Positions 12,536 to 25,150 of a DNA stretch of 64,000 bases are shown here, piece after piece; position 1 is the first letter of the stretch; each line of letters begins with the position of its first letter. The position numbers and the translations under genes were made by a program. The stretch comes from Sclerurus mexicanus. Its lineage: Eukaryota > Chordata > Aves > Passeriformes > Furnariidae. The notes beneath the pieces were generated by a model. The model ran no database searches and was not told the origin of the DNA. It was given only the letters and a program-made list of their open reading frames with translations. The stretch lies in assembly GCA_013396755.1 (NCBI GenBank), contig VWZF01007822.1, forward strand, positions 580,132 to 644,131. The letters are read 5' to 3'.

Positions 12536-15500
12536 TGAAATTGTTATTTCTCCTTGAAGCTTTCCATCCTCAGTGAAACATTTGACTTTATTTAACAAGT
12601 AACTTACAACCACTACTATTTTGCCAAAGCACTTTGATTTTTGAAACTTCAGACTCGGTTTACGGTATTAATTAGGCAACAATTTTGTAATATGAGCCGA
12701 ACACACTCTATTATTAGCTATCCAAATAGAGTAGGACCTTATCCTACACATTGTCACAAATCTGCAGTAGCCAGTGGCTTGTTGCTTGAACAAGAAATAC
12801 AAAACTCTGTAATTCGTACAGATGCACTCTCCAAAATACAGACTATGGTTTTAAAGTCAAAATAATGATAAAGAATTTGGCTAAATACAAACAGTAAAAA
12901 GTGCACAAATCCCCACCTTTGATCATTATGTATTTCTTTAAAGAAATGTATAGCTACCTTCCTGAGTCATAAATTTCCAGTCAATATCTGAGTTATACTA
13001 TTTCCCTTCAGTAGTTATGCATCAGAAGTGAACATTTAAACTCACATTCAAGCATTTGTCAGAACAGAAGCTTTAGGCCTCAAAGACAGATTGTTCTGGG
13101 ACTGATATTTAATTTTAAAGGAAAAAAAAAAAGACTGAAGAAAGGGAAAAGTTTTCTCCTGTAATTGTCCCCAACACTTCTTCTGGCCATTATGCAATTT
13201 ATGGTCTTTTGTTCTTTAGAAAAATCTCTTCAGTCACCAAAGTGTATAAGATGACAACCAGGAGTGGTCAAGGTTAAACTTCTCAGACTACTTGCCAGTG
13301 ATCTATATTTACTAAGTCTTCACATACAGGTCATTGCAATGTTTGTTTTAACCACTTTAACACATCCAAAACCATGGAACAAGTTTGAATCCTGAGCATT
13401 ACTGGCTACTCAATGTTTTCATTGGGTCAACATCCCAATGGCTTGTAATTATCTTTTCCTATGCTGAGTCCTGTGGAAAATGTCTTGCAAATATTCCTTT
13501 TGCTTTCTCTTTCATTTCCTGGGTCTATCTCTCCAAAAGGTACAGGTGACGATCAAAGGAAAGCGATGCATTTGATGATGAAAATGTGTCAGTCAAACAG
13601 AGGTCCAAACTTCTGAGTGCTACATGCAAAATGCTAAAATCCGCTGCATTTTCTACAACTGAGACCACACAAGCATATATAATTGCATTATGAGGATTGA
13701 CAATGGAAAATTAATTTAAACCACTGTATGCTCAGCCACTCAATTTTGGAGCAGTCTAATTTTTCTAGGAACTATCCCCAAGGCAAGGCTTACATTGCCT
13801 AGAAAGAAAAGAGGTTTAAAATATTTTTAAAAATTTCAATACCCTTTTTCTGCTACTTCTTCTCCCAAAGAAATTTCATGCTCCCAAAGGCTTTTTCAAA
13901 CCTTATAACGTGATATTAAGAGTTTAGTATATTTAGTTACGAAATAGAAATTATGTAATTTGATTTATACAATCAATTGTAACTCCAAAACACAGTTCTA
14001 GTATTCACTGGTCAGTCACCAGGAACAAATCCTTGAGGAAATAAGAGGATAACGCTCAGAACAAAAACCTGTCCTGTAAATTACAAGTGCAAAGGTAATT
14101 TGAGATCTCTGGAAGATGATTGAATATATTCTATGAGCAAAAAGAAACTTTTTCAAGTCTTATTTGTCTTAATGGTACACAAAAGCTTATTTTTAATATT
14201 CTTTAAAATTTTCCCCTCCACTTTCATATCTAACAATAGTCTGTCTCACCAAGGAATTGTTTTCCTAGGCTTTAAGAAAAGATCATTTATTTTCCGCTTT
14301 GCTTTTAATAAAAATTTTAAAATAAACATATTTATTTCTGCAAGCTCAGCACTTCAAAATTGCACCATGTAAAGGACAAGACAAATGTTTTCAGCATAGT
14401 CAGAGTTTCTACAGATTTTTTCTCTTTTTTTTTTTTTGTGATGTATTTTAAATACTTGTGGAGTCTTGTAGTTTTTAAAAATACCTTTTGTTTTGCTTAA
14501 GAGAAAAGCACATAAGCCCTTATTCTTGATTATTTATCCCTATCATAACAAAAGATGTTGATTTTCTTTTCTTAGGCTGCTCTGTTTTTTTCTTGTCCGA
14601 GACATAAGAAATACAGCATTAACAAAAGCAGAAGGAAAAAAGTAATGAGAAATGCATTTGTAAGATGCTTTGAAAATATGCTTGTGGAAAGATTTTTGTA
14701 TTAACAGTACTCAGCCATTCACTACAGCTTCTTAGCAAAGCATTGCTCTGAAGTACAGATCAAATCTAAGAAATGAGTGAAACACATATTCTGGTATAGT
14801 GTATGTCAGTTTAATGCAAGATGTGTAATTATGGGTTTTATCTGCATGCACATGCACACATGTAAGCACATTTTTGCTTTGCTCACTTAGTTGACATATT
14901 AGTCCACTAGTCATTTCACCAGAGGGGAGCATTTGTCTGTCATTTCCCAAAGTATTTAATGCAAGAGGAATTCCTAACACACCCAATTTTGTCTCTGTTT
15001 TGTCTAAGGGTAAAGGGGAGGGCTGATTCGTTGGTAAGATCTCATGAATCACTCCGTGAACTGCACAGCGAAGTCAGGTATACTGTATTTCCTAACCTTA
15101 TAGCTACTGGGATGAATGTCTTTCTGTACACCACAGTAATGATTCACTTGTGCACACACTGAACTTCAACCGTTTGGCCATGGTTACACCCTGGGTACTG
15201 AAGAAACCGTAAAGTGAGGCAACAAGTTCATACAAATAATATCAGGAGCTTTCTTATCCATGCTCTTGGTGATTCAGTAGAGAATAAATGTCACGCTGCC
15301 TGTGAGCCACTCAGGGCACGTAACTGTAAGGTGGTTTGTGTTACTTGGAGGAGTGACTTTAGAAGCTCTGGGAAAACCATGTGTATGACACTTTTTGCTG
15401 TGCTAGAGCTGCAGTCCCAGTTTCAGAAGGTCTTCCCTGGCCAGTTGCTGCTCCAAACATCATTGTATAATGCAGCGTGGGAATGATTACTTGTCTATAA

Positions 15501-18500
15501 GCTCAGTCTTGAAAGACATCAAGCTGTTGCAGTTCTACTCAAAAATCAAAGGCAACTGGAGCATTTGAGCAGCTCTTAAGACATTCTATGAAATGTTTGC
15601 ACCTAAAGCCCATCACACACTCATTACCTTTGGCTCTAAGTGTTTATGAATGCAGGAGACTTCTACACTGAATTTTTTATTTTCTGGAGTCTCTTTTCTA
15701 GAAGTGGGTCTGTTACCTAACTTTTAGGTGACTATGTTTAGGGAATTTTAGACTTCATTAGGAAATGTCCTTTACTGTGATTAGCTCTATTATGCAGTGG
15801 CTGTGGCATTGCAACTATCAGGAAAAAACCTGCTGCAGAACTCCTTTTTCATTAGAATACATGTAAAGACACTACTTGTTTAGGATTTAAAAAAAATCTA
15901 GTACAACAAGAACAAGATTCATGGGCTGAAGAAGTATTATATCCCTGAAAATAGCATTTCCTCATTTGTAGCACATGGAACAATCAAACAAAAGTTTGAC
16001 AACTTTTGGTGGTTTACCCTTCTGTCCTAAGGCAGGGTGAAAAGGTGTTTCAAAAATATTGGAAATTCTGATAATATTAGACTCTTCATTTTAATTTAAT
16101 AGTTACCAAGAGTTTTGGAGCAAACCTTGAAGAACCCCTCCTCTCCAACCGTCCCTTAACAGGAATCAAATGAAAAGATTGTGATAGAAGAACTGTTGCA
16201 TTTTGATTTCATAAGCATCATTAACTCCACCTTAATTTTAGTAATGTGATGTTTGTGCTGGAAAAGTAAAATGTTTTAACCCTAACAGGTTGCAAAAGTA
16301 CTTTTTATCTTGCATTCCTGATTTATCTGGGGTTTCCATCTGCATTTCTTGTTCCTGACATTTATGCTATAATTGAAACTCAGCTACTTGACCATAGCTA
16401 TTCCAAGGTTAATTCCTGCAGTTGCATTCAGTAAAACATGAAGTCCTAAGCCTACTTTAGTAATTAATTTGTATAATTAGCTTCTGTTTGCTGGGGAAAA
16501 AAAAATTCATTTTTTTTCCCTGTTGACCACTGGTCAAAGCAATGGTTTTCTTTGAAAGTAAATCACAACAGTGATAAATCCTCTGGAGAATTGTAAAAAG
16601 CACAGTATATAGTTTCTTCCATCTCAACAACAAACACTAATGAGTTTCAATGCTTTTGAAGGACTCCAAATTTTTGTCATGCTGAGTGGTATAACTAGAC
16701 TATGACTTAAGATAACAGCAATAAAGAAGAGTTTTCTTGTTAGCTGTTTTTCTTCACTGGTTTGTGTGAAACCAGACTCCCAAAGTGGTTATCTTGGATA
16801 ACATTGTTTCACTTCACCATATGACTAAATAAAGCATTGCCTCAGACCCTAAAGACTTTCCCACAAGGTGCAGGTTGCAGGACGAATTTCCCTCATGGGA
16901 GCAGCCCACAATACTGAGCTGCTGCTCAGAGCTAGACTCCAATGGATGCAGCTTCTGAGAAGGGTCGCACCCCCAACAGCAGACTCTCCTCCCCTTCATA
17001 ACTGCAGCTCCTGTTGTGTGTGCCAGAGGACACACCAGTGGGCTGCTGACTCTCTGGAGTGACGCAGCAGTCCTGCACAGCAGATAGGGGAGGAAAGGGC
17101 CTTGCTCACAGTTGTGTGAGCTTCATGCCTGGTATTTCAGTCAACAGTGCTTTTGCTCAAGGCTTGAGGAGGGCCCTTTAAATTTCGACTGCTGATAGGA
17201 ACAATTAGCAAAACACCTTAGGAACTCCTAAAGGAAGACAGGAAAGCCATGATTTGGAAAGAAACCTGTTGTAATCTTCTCTTAGAGATAGGACTCATAC
17301 AAGTCTTTCAACTGAAAGTGGTGCAGCTTTGGAGGGTTACAAGTTTCACATCTTGATCTCCATCTGAATTCTTCCAAGGAGCAGATGTCCCTTTAGAATT
17401 GAGCTTCCTATGTTTGGGATATGGCATGCCTTAAAATCCAGATCTGAAATCTTGGGTTTCAAAATCACGGTCATGGAGGCTTAAAAAAGTCTTTTGAGAG
17501 GGATACCAAAACTGTTTTCCTTCTACAGCACCCTCTTCTTCTTAAATAAATGAGGAAAAAATAACTCTAAGAATAGGCTACTTTCTGGGTGCAGTTTTCT
17601 TTGCACTAACTTCATTGATGTGATTGGAGCTCTTCACCATAGTAAACAAGCAAATAGTCTGCTGGTTTGGGCTGTGCAGCAGCTCCTGTGTTTTCTTTCC
17701 TACTTTGCATGTCTACCGGACTTGCAGGAAGCAGAGTTGTCTATTTTGAGAAAATAAAAGATTAACAGATACTTATTGGAATGTGATCTCTTCAGAACTA
17801 AACACTAATAGAGGTGGAAGTTAATTATACATTTAACTACTGGTTAATGTCTAACCATCCAGGGCACTGAGTGTACTCTCGTCATTTCGACAACATATAC
17901 AAGATGACTCATCTAAGCAATGGATTATCCCTATCTTGGATCTATACAAAGGTTTACTATTTTCTGCTAAGAAAGTATGAACTGTCAAGAAAGGTAAATG
18001 GTTCATACACCCCATTCTACTTACAATCCTTGAGAAAACTTTGGTGTTTGCAAACTCTTTGAGAAGCAGATATGATTGTCTTGAAACAAAATTCCTGACA
18101 AAAATAATTTCATTTAGGAGCAGCTATTCCAATACTTTTCCTTGAGACATTTCTTTAACTCCTTTATAATTTCCATTTGGACTTTACTTGGTTAAAGTTA
18201 GCTTTCCTCCTCTCTTCCAAAGCCAGTCCTCCCATGACACAGCTGTTCCTGACTCTTCAGAAGAGATAAACTACTTTTCTCCCCGTGTGAGCTAGATATG
18301 TCTGAAGATCATGAACATGAAAGGACACTATACTTCACTCTCTGTCCTTATGAACTGGAATCTCAAGAGATCATCTTTGTTTTTAAATTCACATTTTCAC
18401 TGAGTTACTTAAAGTCCTACATTACAGAACTGTTCTTGTTGCTCAGGCAAGTGAGATCTAGATGTGCTATTTTTTTTCCCCTTATAATGTGTTTTGAGAT

Positions 18501-21500
18501 TGGTGTTTACAAAATACAGTTTGAAATTACCTGGGTAATGTTCCTTTCAAAATCCAAGCTTTACTACACTTAAAAAAAGTATTTAAGTAATCCCCTTTTT
18601 TCTAAGTGCCTCATAGAATTCACTCAGAGATATACCTTCTCATCATTCCTTCCTTTTTGACACATAATTTAGTATGATGTTCCCTTTCCATTTAAAGTAT
18701 CATTTTTCAGAAGGTCACAAGGAACATCAGATGATTAAACTTCACATAACTAACTGTGTTGCCAGTGCTGTAACACTTATGGTGTTTTTTTAATAATGCA
18801 AATGATACTCAGACAATGATAGCTGGAGGGTTATCTGAGATTAAGACTTTTGTAATAACTCTTGAAAACTCACTTTTTTTTCCTGAGGTGAGTATGAGCT
18901 CAGTTAAGAATGCTAGGTTGAAGAAAAACCACTTCTATTTTTTTTTTTTACGAAAGGGGAGAAAAAGTAGCTATCATTTGCAGAAAGTTGAGCATATTTT
19001 GTCTTGTACACAAACAATCTGTAAATTAAAATTTTTATGAGTCTTTTTTTCTGTTCTATATCTGACCATTTTTTCTTTCTGTACATGTTTGTTTCAGCAA
19101 GACATGAGTCAATATTTAATATAAAACTCTGACAGTGTGTTATTGATATCAGTATTATAAATGTTTGTCTAATATATTAGGCAAACTATTGCAGGATTTG
19201 GTTTCATGTCATATAAGAAGAGAACGGTGCTTGTTGAGACTTTTATCTTATCCTTATCAACATTAGTTCTTTCTGCTTCTCCTAGTACGCTGAACAGAAA
19301 AGTAATGATCACAAGCTGGTTAATACTGAAAAAAAAAAGAAAAAAAGGAGTTTTTCTTGGAAAATGTAGAAAACCTTCAAGAGATCAGGAGAAAAAGCAA
19401 TGAGTGTTTCTGAATTGTGTTGAAATATCTCCTACGCCTTTTTTCCTCCCATTACTACTAGAATGTTTTAACCCTCCCAGGTGGTGGGAAATATTTTGAA
19501 GGGGAGTTTCTTTGTGTACTTAGCAATGTGGGAAAGCTATGAGAGGGGTGTTCCCTGAAAACACTGACTCATCCCTTGTGTTGATTCTGTAAGAATACAG
19601 GCTTTGTTTGCTGTGGAACTACATTTTATACACATTTTTATTTAGGCATAAAACTTTCACTATATGTACCTAAAATTAAAAATTCACAAAACTACTTGAA
19701 ATGATACACCTACTACTTTCAGGAATGGTCCCCAGCTCTTTTGTACTTTCCCAAGCAGAATCTTTGTTTACACAGGCTCTGCACATATTGGCACTTATCC
19801 CAAGTCTTAGTAAAATTTGCAGTCCTTCTCTGATAAGAAAATTCTGAACATTCCTCCTCTTTGCTGGTGGTTAAGGGAGATACCTCTCATCCTGCCAAGG
19901 CAGTTAATGGTTTGAGAATTTTTCTCCGGTCCCAGAAATGTAAACACTGGTATCTATAGTTAGCCAGATGATGCTGGATCTCCAGTTTGTTCTCTCATTT
20001 GGAGGATTGAATCTAAAGACCATATTGCTTTGTAATTCCAAGGTCAAGTGTTTTCAGGTAAGTACTTGCACTGTTATTGAAAATGCTCGATTTTATTTAA
20101 AATGTAAGACTGCTTGCAGGTGAAGTCTCTCTCCAATTTCTAACCTATTAAGGTTCTCCTTCGGTCCAATAATTATTTCATTACTTCATACAAAAGGAAG
20201 CAGAGTTTGACAAAAGAGTCTTTTTCCTCTCCCCACTGACTCTAAGGAGTTTAATCCTTTACCTTTGTCTTCTTAATTCTTTCTGAATTAGTCGCCTAAT
20301 ACAGGTGATGTGAGTACTGTGTGTGTTACTGAGGGCTGGTGTCCAAAGACCCAAAAGCTGATGTTGTAATGTTGGGTTTAAGGGCCTGCATGACATCTAA
20401 GTTGCACATATAAGGGTGTTTCCACAGGAAACTCTTCATTTAGATAAAATTACCGTCACTAAGACTAACGCAAACCAAGATATCTTAACAAAGATCAATC
20501 TACGTGTTTTAGATTTTTTGTAGGGTTGGTACTGCGTGGGACATGTATTAAAAATAATCTCATGTATCTTTAGCTTTCCTTACATATCTTTAGTCACAGA
20601 TAGCTTAGGATACATATCTTAGGTGTGTGTCCACTCAGAGAGTTTTTTCTTTAATATGTGGATAAAGACCTAGTGATTTGGCTTCCCAGCTTAAGATGGT
20701 ACCTAAAACAATCAGACTAGATCACACTGTAAGTTTTGTCCATTGACAACTGAGAAAATTCAGACAAGCAACAAAGTAAAATTTAAATAGCTATTATAAA
20801 ATGAGGTTAAGCAAGATATCTCTTGCTGCCACATTACAGTTTTGAGGTCACAGCTCCGCTATTTAAATTTGGGAATGGGAGCAATATGCATTCCATAAAA
20901 ACCAACTGATTTTATAGAGGCCAAGCTGAAGTGAAAGAGCTTGTCACCCTATAAACATGGGTTACTAGATCTTGAAAATATCAAAGGCAATAGAAAGGCT
21001 TGAATAGACAGCAGCAAAATTGGCTATGATTATCACAGTCACAGTGTGTGAGGAGAACTGTTTGGAAGGTTAAAAGTGTGTGTGATGGAAGAGTGCTCCT
21101 TTTCAATTTGTAGCTGCAAGCTTGATTAAATTCAGACAAATGATTTAATATTTGTGGTGAAGTTGCAAGAATGGTGAAAATATTTTAAATTCTCTCATGA
21201 TTTGAATAAGCGTTCCAGCAGTATGTAGGCCCCAAGAGGAAGAACTGAACAGTGATATGCAATTCCATAATTTAATTTACTAAAAATTTCTTGGAAGAAA
21301 CATACTGGAATTATGAGACTAATTTTTAATGTGCTGACATAACAAGCAGTAAATTGACTTGATAGAGGAATCTCTTACCTCCCTCTTTTTTAAGCTAAAA
21401 GTGAGTTGTTGAATTCCCATTTGTTAAGCTCAAATAATAGCACTATAACTGTATCTAAGTAGGCTGATACTTTCAGGTCAAACGAGTTCTATCATATTGT

Positions 21501-23289
21501 GCTTAGTTCAACCTTCTCTTCAAACTCCTTTTCAGGGAAATCATCCTTAAAAGTACTTATTCTGAATTGAAAGCCTAATTTTGTTTCTTCCATTTGTAGT
21601 CTGATAGTTCCACCAGTGCTGTAACTCTGCTCTTTTTATGGCCTTTATGAATAGACAGTGTTGTTAGCTGACCACCAAAGACCGCAATCCAACTTTTTTC
21701 GAGCTTCTAGAAAGAAACTACAATGCAATATTGAGAGTTCCTCCTTTTGCATAGGAAACCCCATTGATAGCTTGGTTCTCATATTAAAGTCAGAGTCACA
21801 GCATGTCAAATCCATTATCAGTCTCACATCAATTCCCATCTGAAATCCTCAATTACATAGCTCAGAGCACAATCCAACAGGAGAAGCTCTGTAATAAAAT
21901 GCAGTGAATGTTTACTGAAATATACGTGTGTGTGTATTTATATACTTACATACATATGCTAATTTTAATATTTCCATTATAAACAGCAACAACTTGCCCT
22001 AAGTCTATTTTTAATGCTCACGAAATGTTCAGAGATTCAGCTAATAACACATTAGCACTTAGCCAGCTGGAGAATTTGTGACGGCTGCCAATTACTTAGA
22101 ATTCTTCTAATAAACAATAGTTTCTCCCCCCCCTCCTTGAAATATATGGAAATGGGCTATTGTTAAAGTGCTGCTGTACTGAAATGGCACCTGTGCTTGC
22201 TGTAAAGGGGAACATTGCATTCCAAGTGAGAAACAAAGCTACATGGGACTCCATATCCCAACCTATTCTCTGTAGAATCTATGAATCTAATCAAAGAGAA
22301 AAGAAAGAGGGGAAAATGTGACAGGGCACCTATCTTCACTGCTTTCATCAGGACCATGTTTACCTGTTACTTACCTAGCCTGTAGTACAAAAAGATCGAG
22401 CACTGTTTGTAAAATAATTAGATGATCAAGAGAATGCTATTTCTTTAACCATTATTCATGGTATCTATATATACATTAATACAAGAACTTGCCTCAAGGG
22501 TTTGGCAACCTCTGTGCTAACAATTTAACACATTTTTGTTCACACAACTTATTCTTTTAAGTCACCAGCTTTTTTCCAGTTTCATTTCTACTGTATTCAG
22601 TAGCAAGGACATCCCATAAAATTTGATTTTTCAAGTCATGAGCTGGCAAACAGGATTTTCCTTAATTTCCTGCATAAATCTCTCCTATCCCTGTGAGTTT
22701 ATGAAACAGTTCCATAGCCAGTAAAAAGGCTAATTATGACAACCCACAGTGTTCCCGTTGTGGTACGATGAAGAGTAAAGCAGAACTTTAAAGACATTTA
22801 TTCAGGTGAGCAAAGGACTATTTGTTTTAGTTCTCACTGAGGTAGAAATTTCAAAATTTCTATTCAGTTTCAGCAAGAGTTTTTATGGGGGGAGAACAGG
22901 CAGTTCTTCAACCTTTCCATTGCCCCATTCAGATTTATGATCACAAATAATTGCAAAACATATCCCTAAGGACAAATACAATGGACAAAACCAATAGAAA
23001 TCAATATATTGAGTTCTTGCCTGTCAGCAGGTAACCCAGATCACAACAAAACCCCATTTTATAAAATACATACAAACTTCTCTAGGCGTAAGTCTCTTCA
23101 GACACACTGATATTCAATTGTAGAACCAGCACTATAGTCCAAGAGACTGAAAGGTCTGAAAAAGGATTCATGCCAACTACTTCTCCAATGTACAGGGTTT
23201 TTAGGATTCAGATTTTGGTTCCATGTGTGAGCATATATGATGTTTATATTTCTAATGTCCTGGTGGCGTGAGCTCAGGTTCTGATTCGA
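12536..23289. other. Long non-coding stretch, no gene or young repeat seen
   Basis: About 10.7 kb holds no open frame with recognisable homology. The longest is 106 codons (14732-15052, minus strand) and it overlaps unrelated frames. A GC-richer patch at about 16860-17180 and another at 15180-15490 stand out in composition, but neither shows exon structure. Homopolymer runs include T13 at 14425-14437 and T12 at 18938-18949. A GT run lies at 21926-21935. Otherwise I see unique AT-rich sequence. Confidence 0.55.
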
Positions 23290-23482
23290 TTTCCACATGT
23301 GGCACTGGAACAGGCTGCCCAGGAAAGTGATCATGGCATCAAACCTGAAAGAGCTCAAGAAGCATTTGGACAACACTCTTAATCACACAGTGTGACTCTT
23401 GGGCATGGTCCTGTGCAGGGCCAAAAGCTGGACTTTGATGATCCCTGTGGGTCCCTTCCAACTCAGGATATGATTGGAATTG
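23290..23482 (+). mobile_element. CR1 LINE, truncated 3' end
   Basis: The sequence runs through the standard CR1 3' end in order: CACTGGAACAGGCTGCCCAG, then an AGCTCAAGAAGCATTTGGACAA block, a GTCCTGTGCAGGGCC block, GGACTTTGATGATCC and GTGGGTCCCTTCCAACTC, ending in a GGATATGAT terminus. CR1 is the dominant avian non-LTR retroposon, and copies are typically 5'-truncated like this one. The copy lacks reverse transcriptase and is inert. The 5' boundary is uncertain by about 20 bp. Confidence 0.9.
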
Positions 23483-23693
23483 CTCCAGAAGATGGGTTTT
23501 GGCTCAAGTCCCTCTCTAGACCACCTTACTTAAAATTAAAACATATTCTCACAGCACATATCTGAAGATATTTCTGGGGTCCTAGAAAACCCTTCTCAGC
23601 ATTTTACCCATGTTCAGAGGTACTCATTATGTTCACTGCAACTGGTACAATAAATCAGCCTGCTAGCATTCCTTTCTCCAGATTCTGGGACTT

Positions 23694-23710
23694 AAAAAAA
23701 AAAAAAAAAA
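23694..23710 (+). repeat. Poly(A) run (A17)
   Basis: Seventeen consecutive A. No processed gene copy can be recognised upstream and no matching short flanking duplication is evident, so I treat it as a simple homopolymer. Confidence 0.85.
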
Positions 23711-24869
23711 GCAGGCAAGTTGTCCTGAGGTACTGTAATATTATTTTCCTGGACAAAAAAGATAAGTCTGATCAAGACCAATTAACAAGATCAGAGTTAA
23801 ATGATTTATGTGCTGTAATAAAAAAAGTCTGCTAAAGTCAGCGTTCAGATCTGTTTATCTGCAAGGCTTTCCCATAAATGCCTTTTGCCAGAAAGCACTG
23901 GAATGACCTCCAAGACACTCTGCTTAACTTGACTGTACTCTTGCTTCTATTTTAATTAGACTTTAAGTGGTAAATATTTACTAATTTCCCTCTGGGTAAA
24001 TAATTAAGAGGTCTTGGTCTGTTTTGCTAAAGTTCACCTGGCAACACTTTCAGATTACAATCTAGACAAGTCTGTCTTAATTAAATGTCCTCTTCCCGTG
24101 TCATTTTTAGAAGCAGAAGTTTCTGAGATGTGAAGATTAGATGTGTGTGAAAGGAATAGATCCAGCAGGGCCTCAGACATGCCTACCTCTCCACATTGCC
24201 AGCTCCAATGGGAGTCTGATTTCAGGTATTCCTGTTTTATCCTGCCCACATGCTCCTCATCTCAGTGACCACCTGTGGGATTTTCAAGTTAAGTTCCTGT
24301 GGCCTCAGTTACTAATGTCAGGGAGTCTTGCAGGCTGATGTCCAGGGAGCTGTGGGTCCTGCATCGTCACTCATGACAGCTGCATGAAACCTGCCGGTTT
24401 TCATATTCTTTCAGCTTGTCCAGGTCTGTGCAGATTTTTCCTGTGATGGCCAGGGTCAGATTCCTACATGAAAATCAGTTCTCTCACCAAGTGTAGAGCC
24501 TTTTCAGGCCAAGTGGAGAAGCATATCTCCTCAAAGAGAAGATCACAGCATATTTTTTTCACTTATTTCTGAAACAGTAATGGAAAAATCCTCATATACA
24601 TCTCACACTAAGCCATATGCTTGAAGTATGGTAAATCTGTAAGTACCTAAAGTCACGCTGTCACCTTATCCTGATGAAGACCTGTTATCTCATTTTGTCT
24701 CAGTGCCATATATTACAGGAGTGACAGCAGCTGAAATATGAACACAAAAAGTATCTGAACTGAAGGACTACATAAATGCTTAAAACAGCTAGTTGATGGG
24801 TACCATGCTTGCTCCACAGTTATTCAATAAAAAGGAATAGTTGGACTGTAGGGAGTATAATAAAATGAT
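23711..24869. other. Non-coding stretch, no gene seen
   Basis: Contains a mildly GC-richer part at 24140-24480 with no recognisable exon. Short frames occur on both strands, without family resemblance. Confidence 0.5.
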
Positions 24870-25150
24870 TTGCTCAACAAGAAGTCTGCTTTAAAAAGGA
24901 ATTGTGAGGTTGATTAAAGGACAGGATAGAAGTAAATTCTTTTAATGTCAGGTTAAATCAATAACACAGTCACATCTAGAATATTGCAACCATTTTATTT
25001 GTAGTCTGCCTTAAAAGTTCAAGTGACAGTTTATTAGATACCTAAGGAAGAATGAAAAGAAGGATTTTTTATTTTAAAGAAGAAATCAACGAAAGGAAGA
25101 GAAGATAGGAATATGCAAAGAATAATTGGAGAATGTTACTGAGGAAGCAT
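24870..25150 (+). mobile_element. Old CR1-type LINE fragment (ORF2 interior)
   Basis: Around 24970-25000 the plus strand encodes HLEYCN preceded by a Gln-Ser or Arg-like position. This is a conserved signature near the C-terminal end of CR1/L3 reverse-transcriptase proteins. The following purine-rich block with AAGGAAGAATGAAAAGAAGG and GAAAGGAAGAGAAGATAGG fits the next part of that region. There are many stops and indels, so this is an ancient dead copy. The ends are approximate. Confidence 0.5.

Noticed and set aside
23098..23376. 92-codon minus-strand frame
   Set aside because: Its upstream part is antisense to the CR1 copy at 23290 and the rest shows no homology.
23641..23710. AATAAA-like word and A17 run suggesting a processed pseudogene
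   Set aside because: No recognisable coding sequence upstream and no flanking target duplication.
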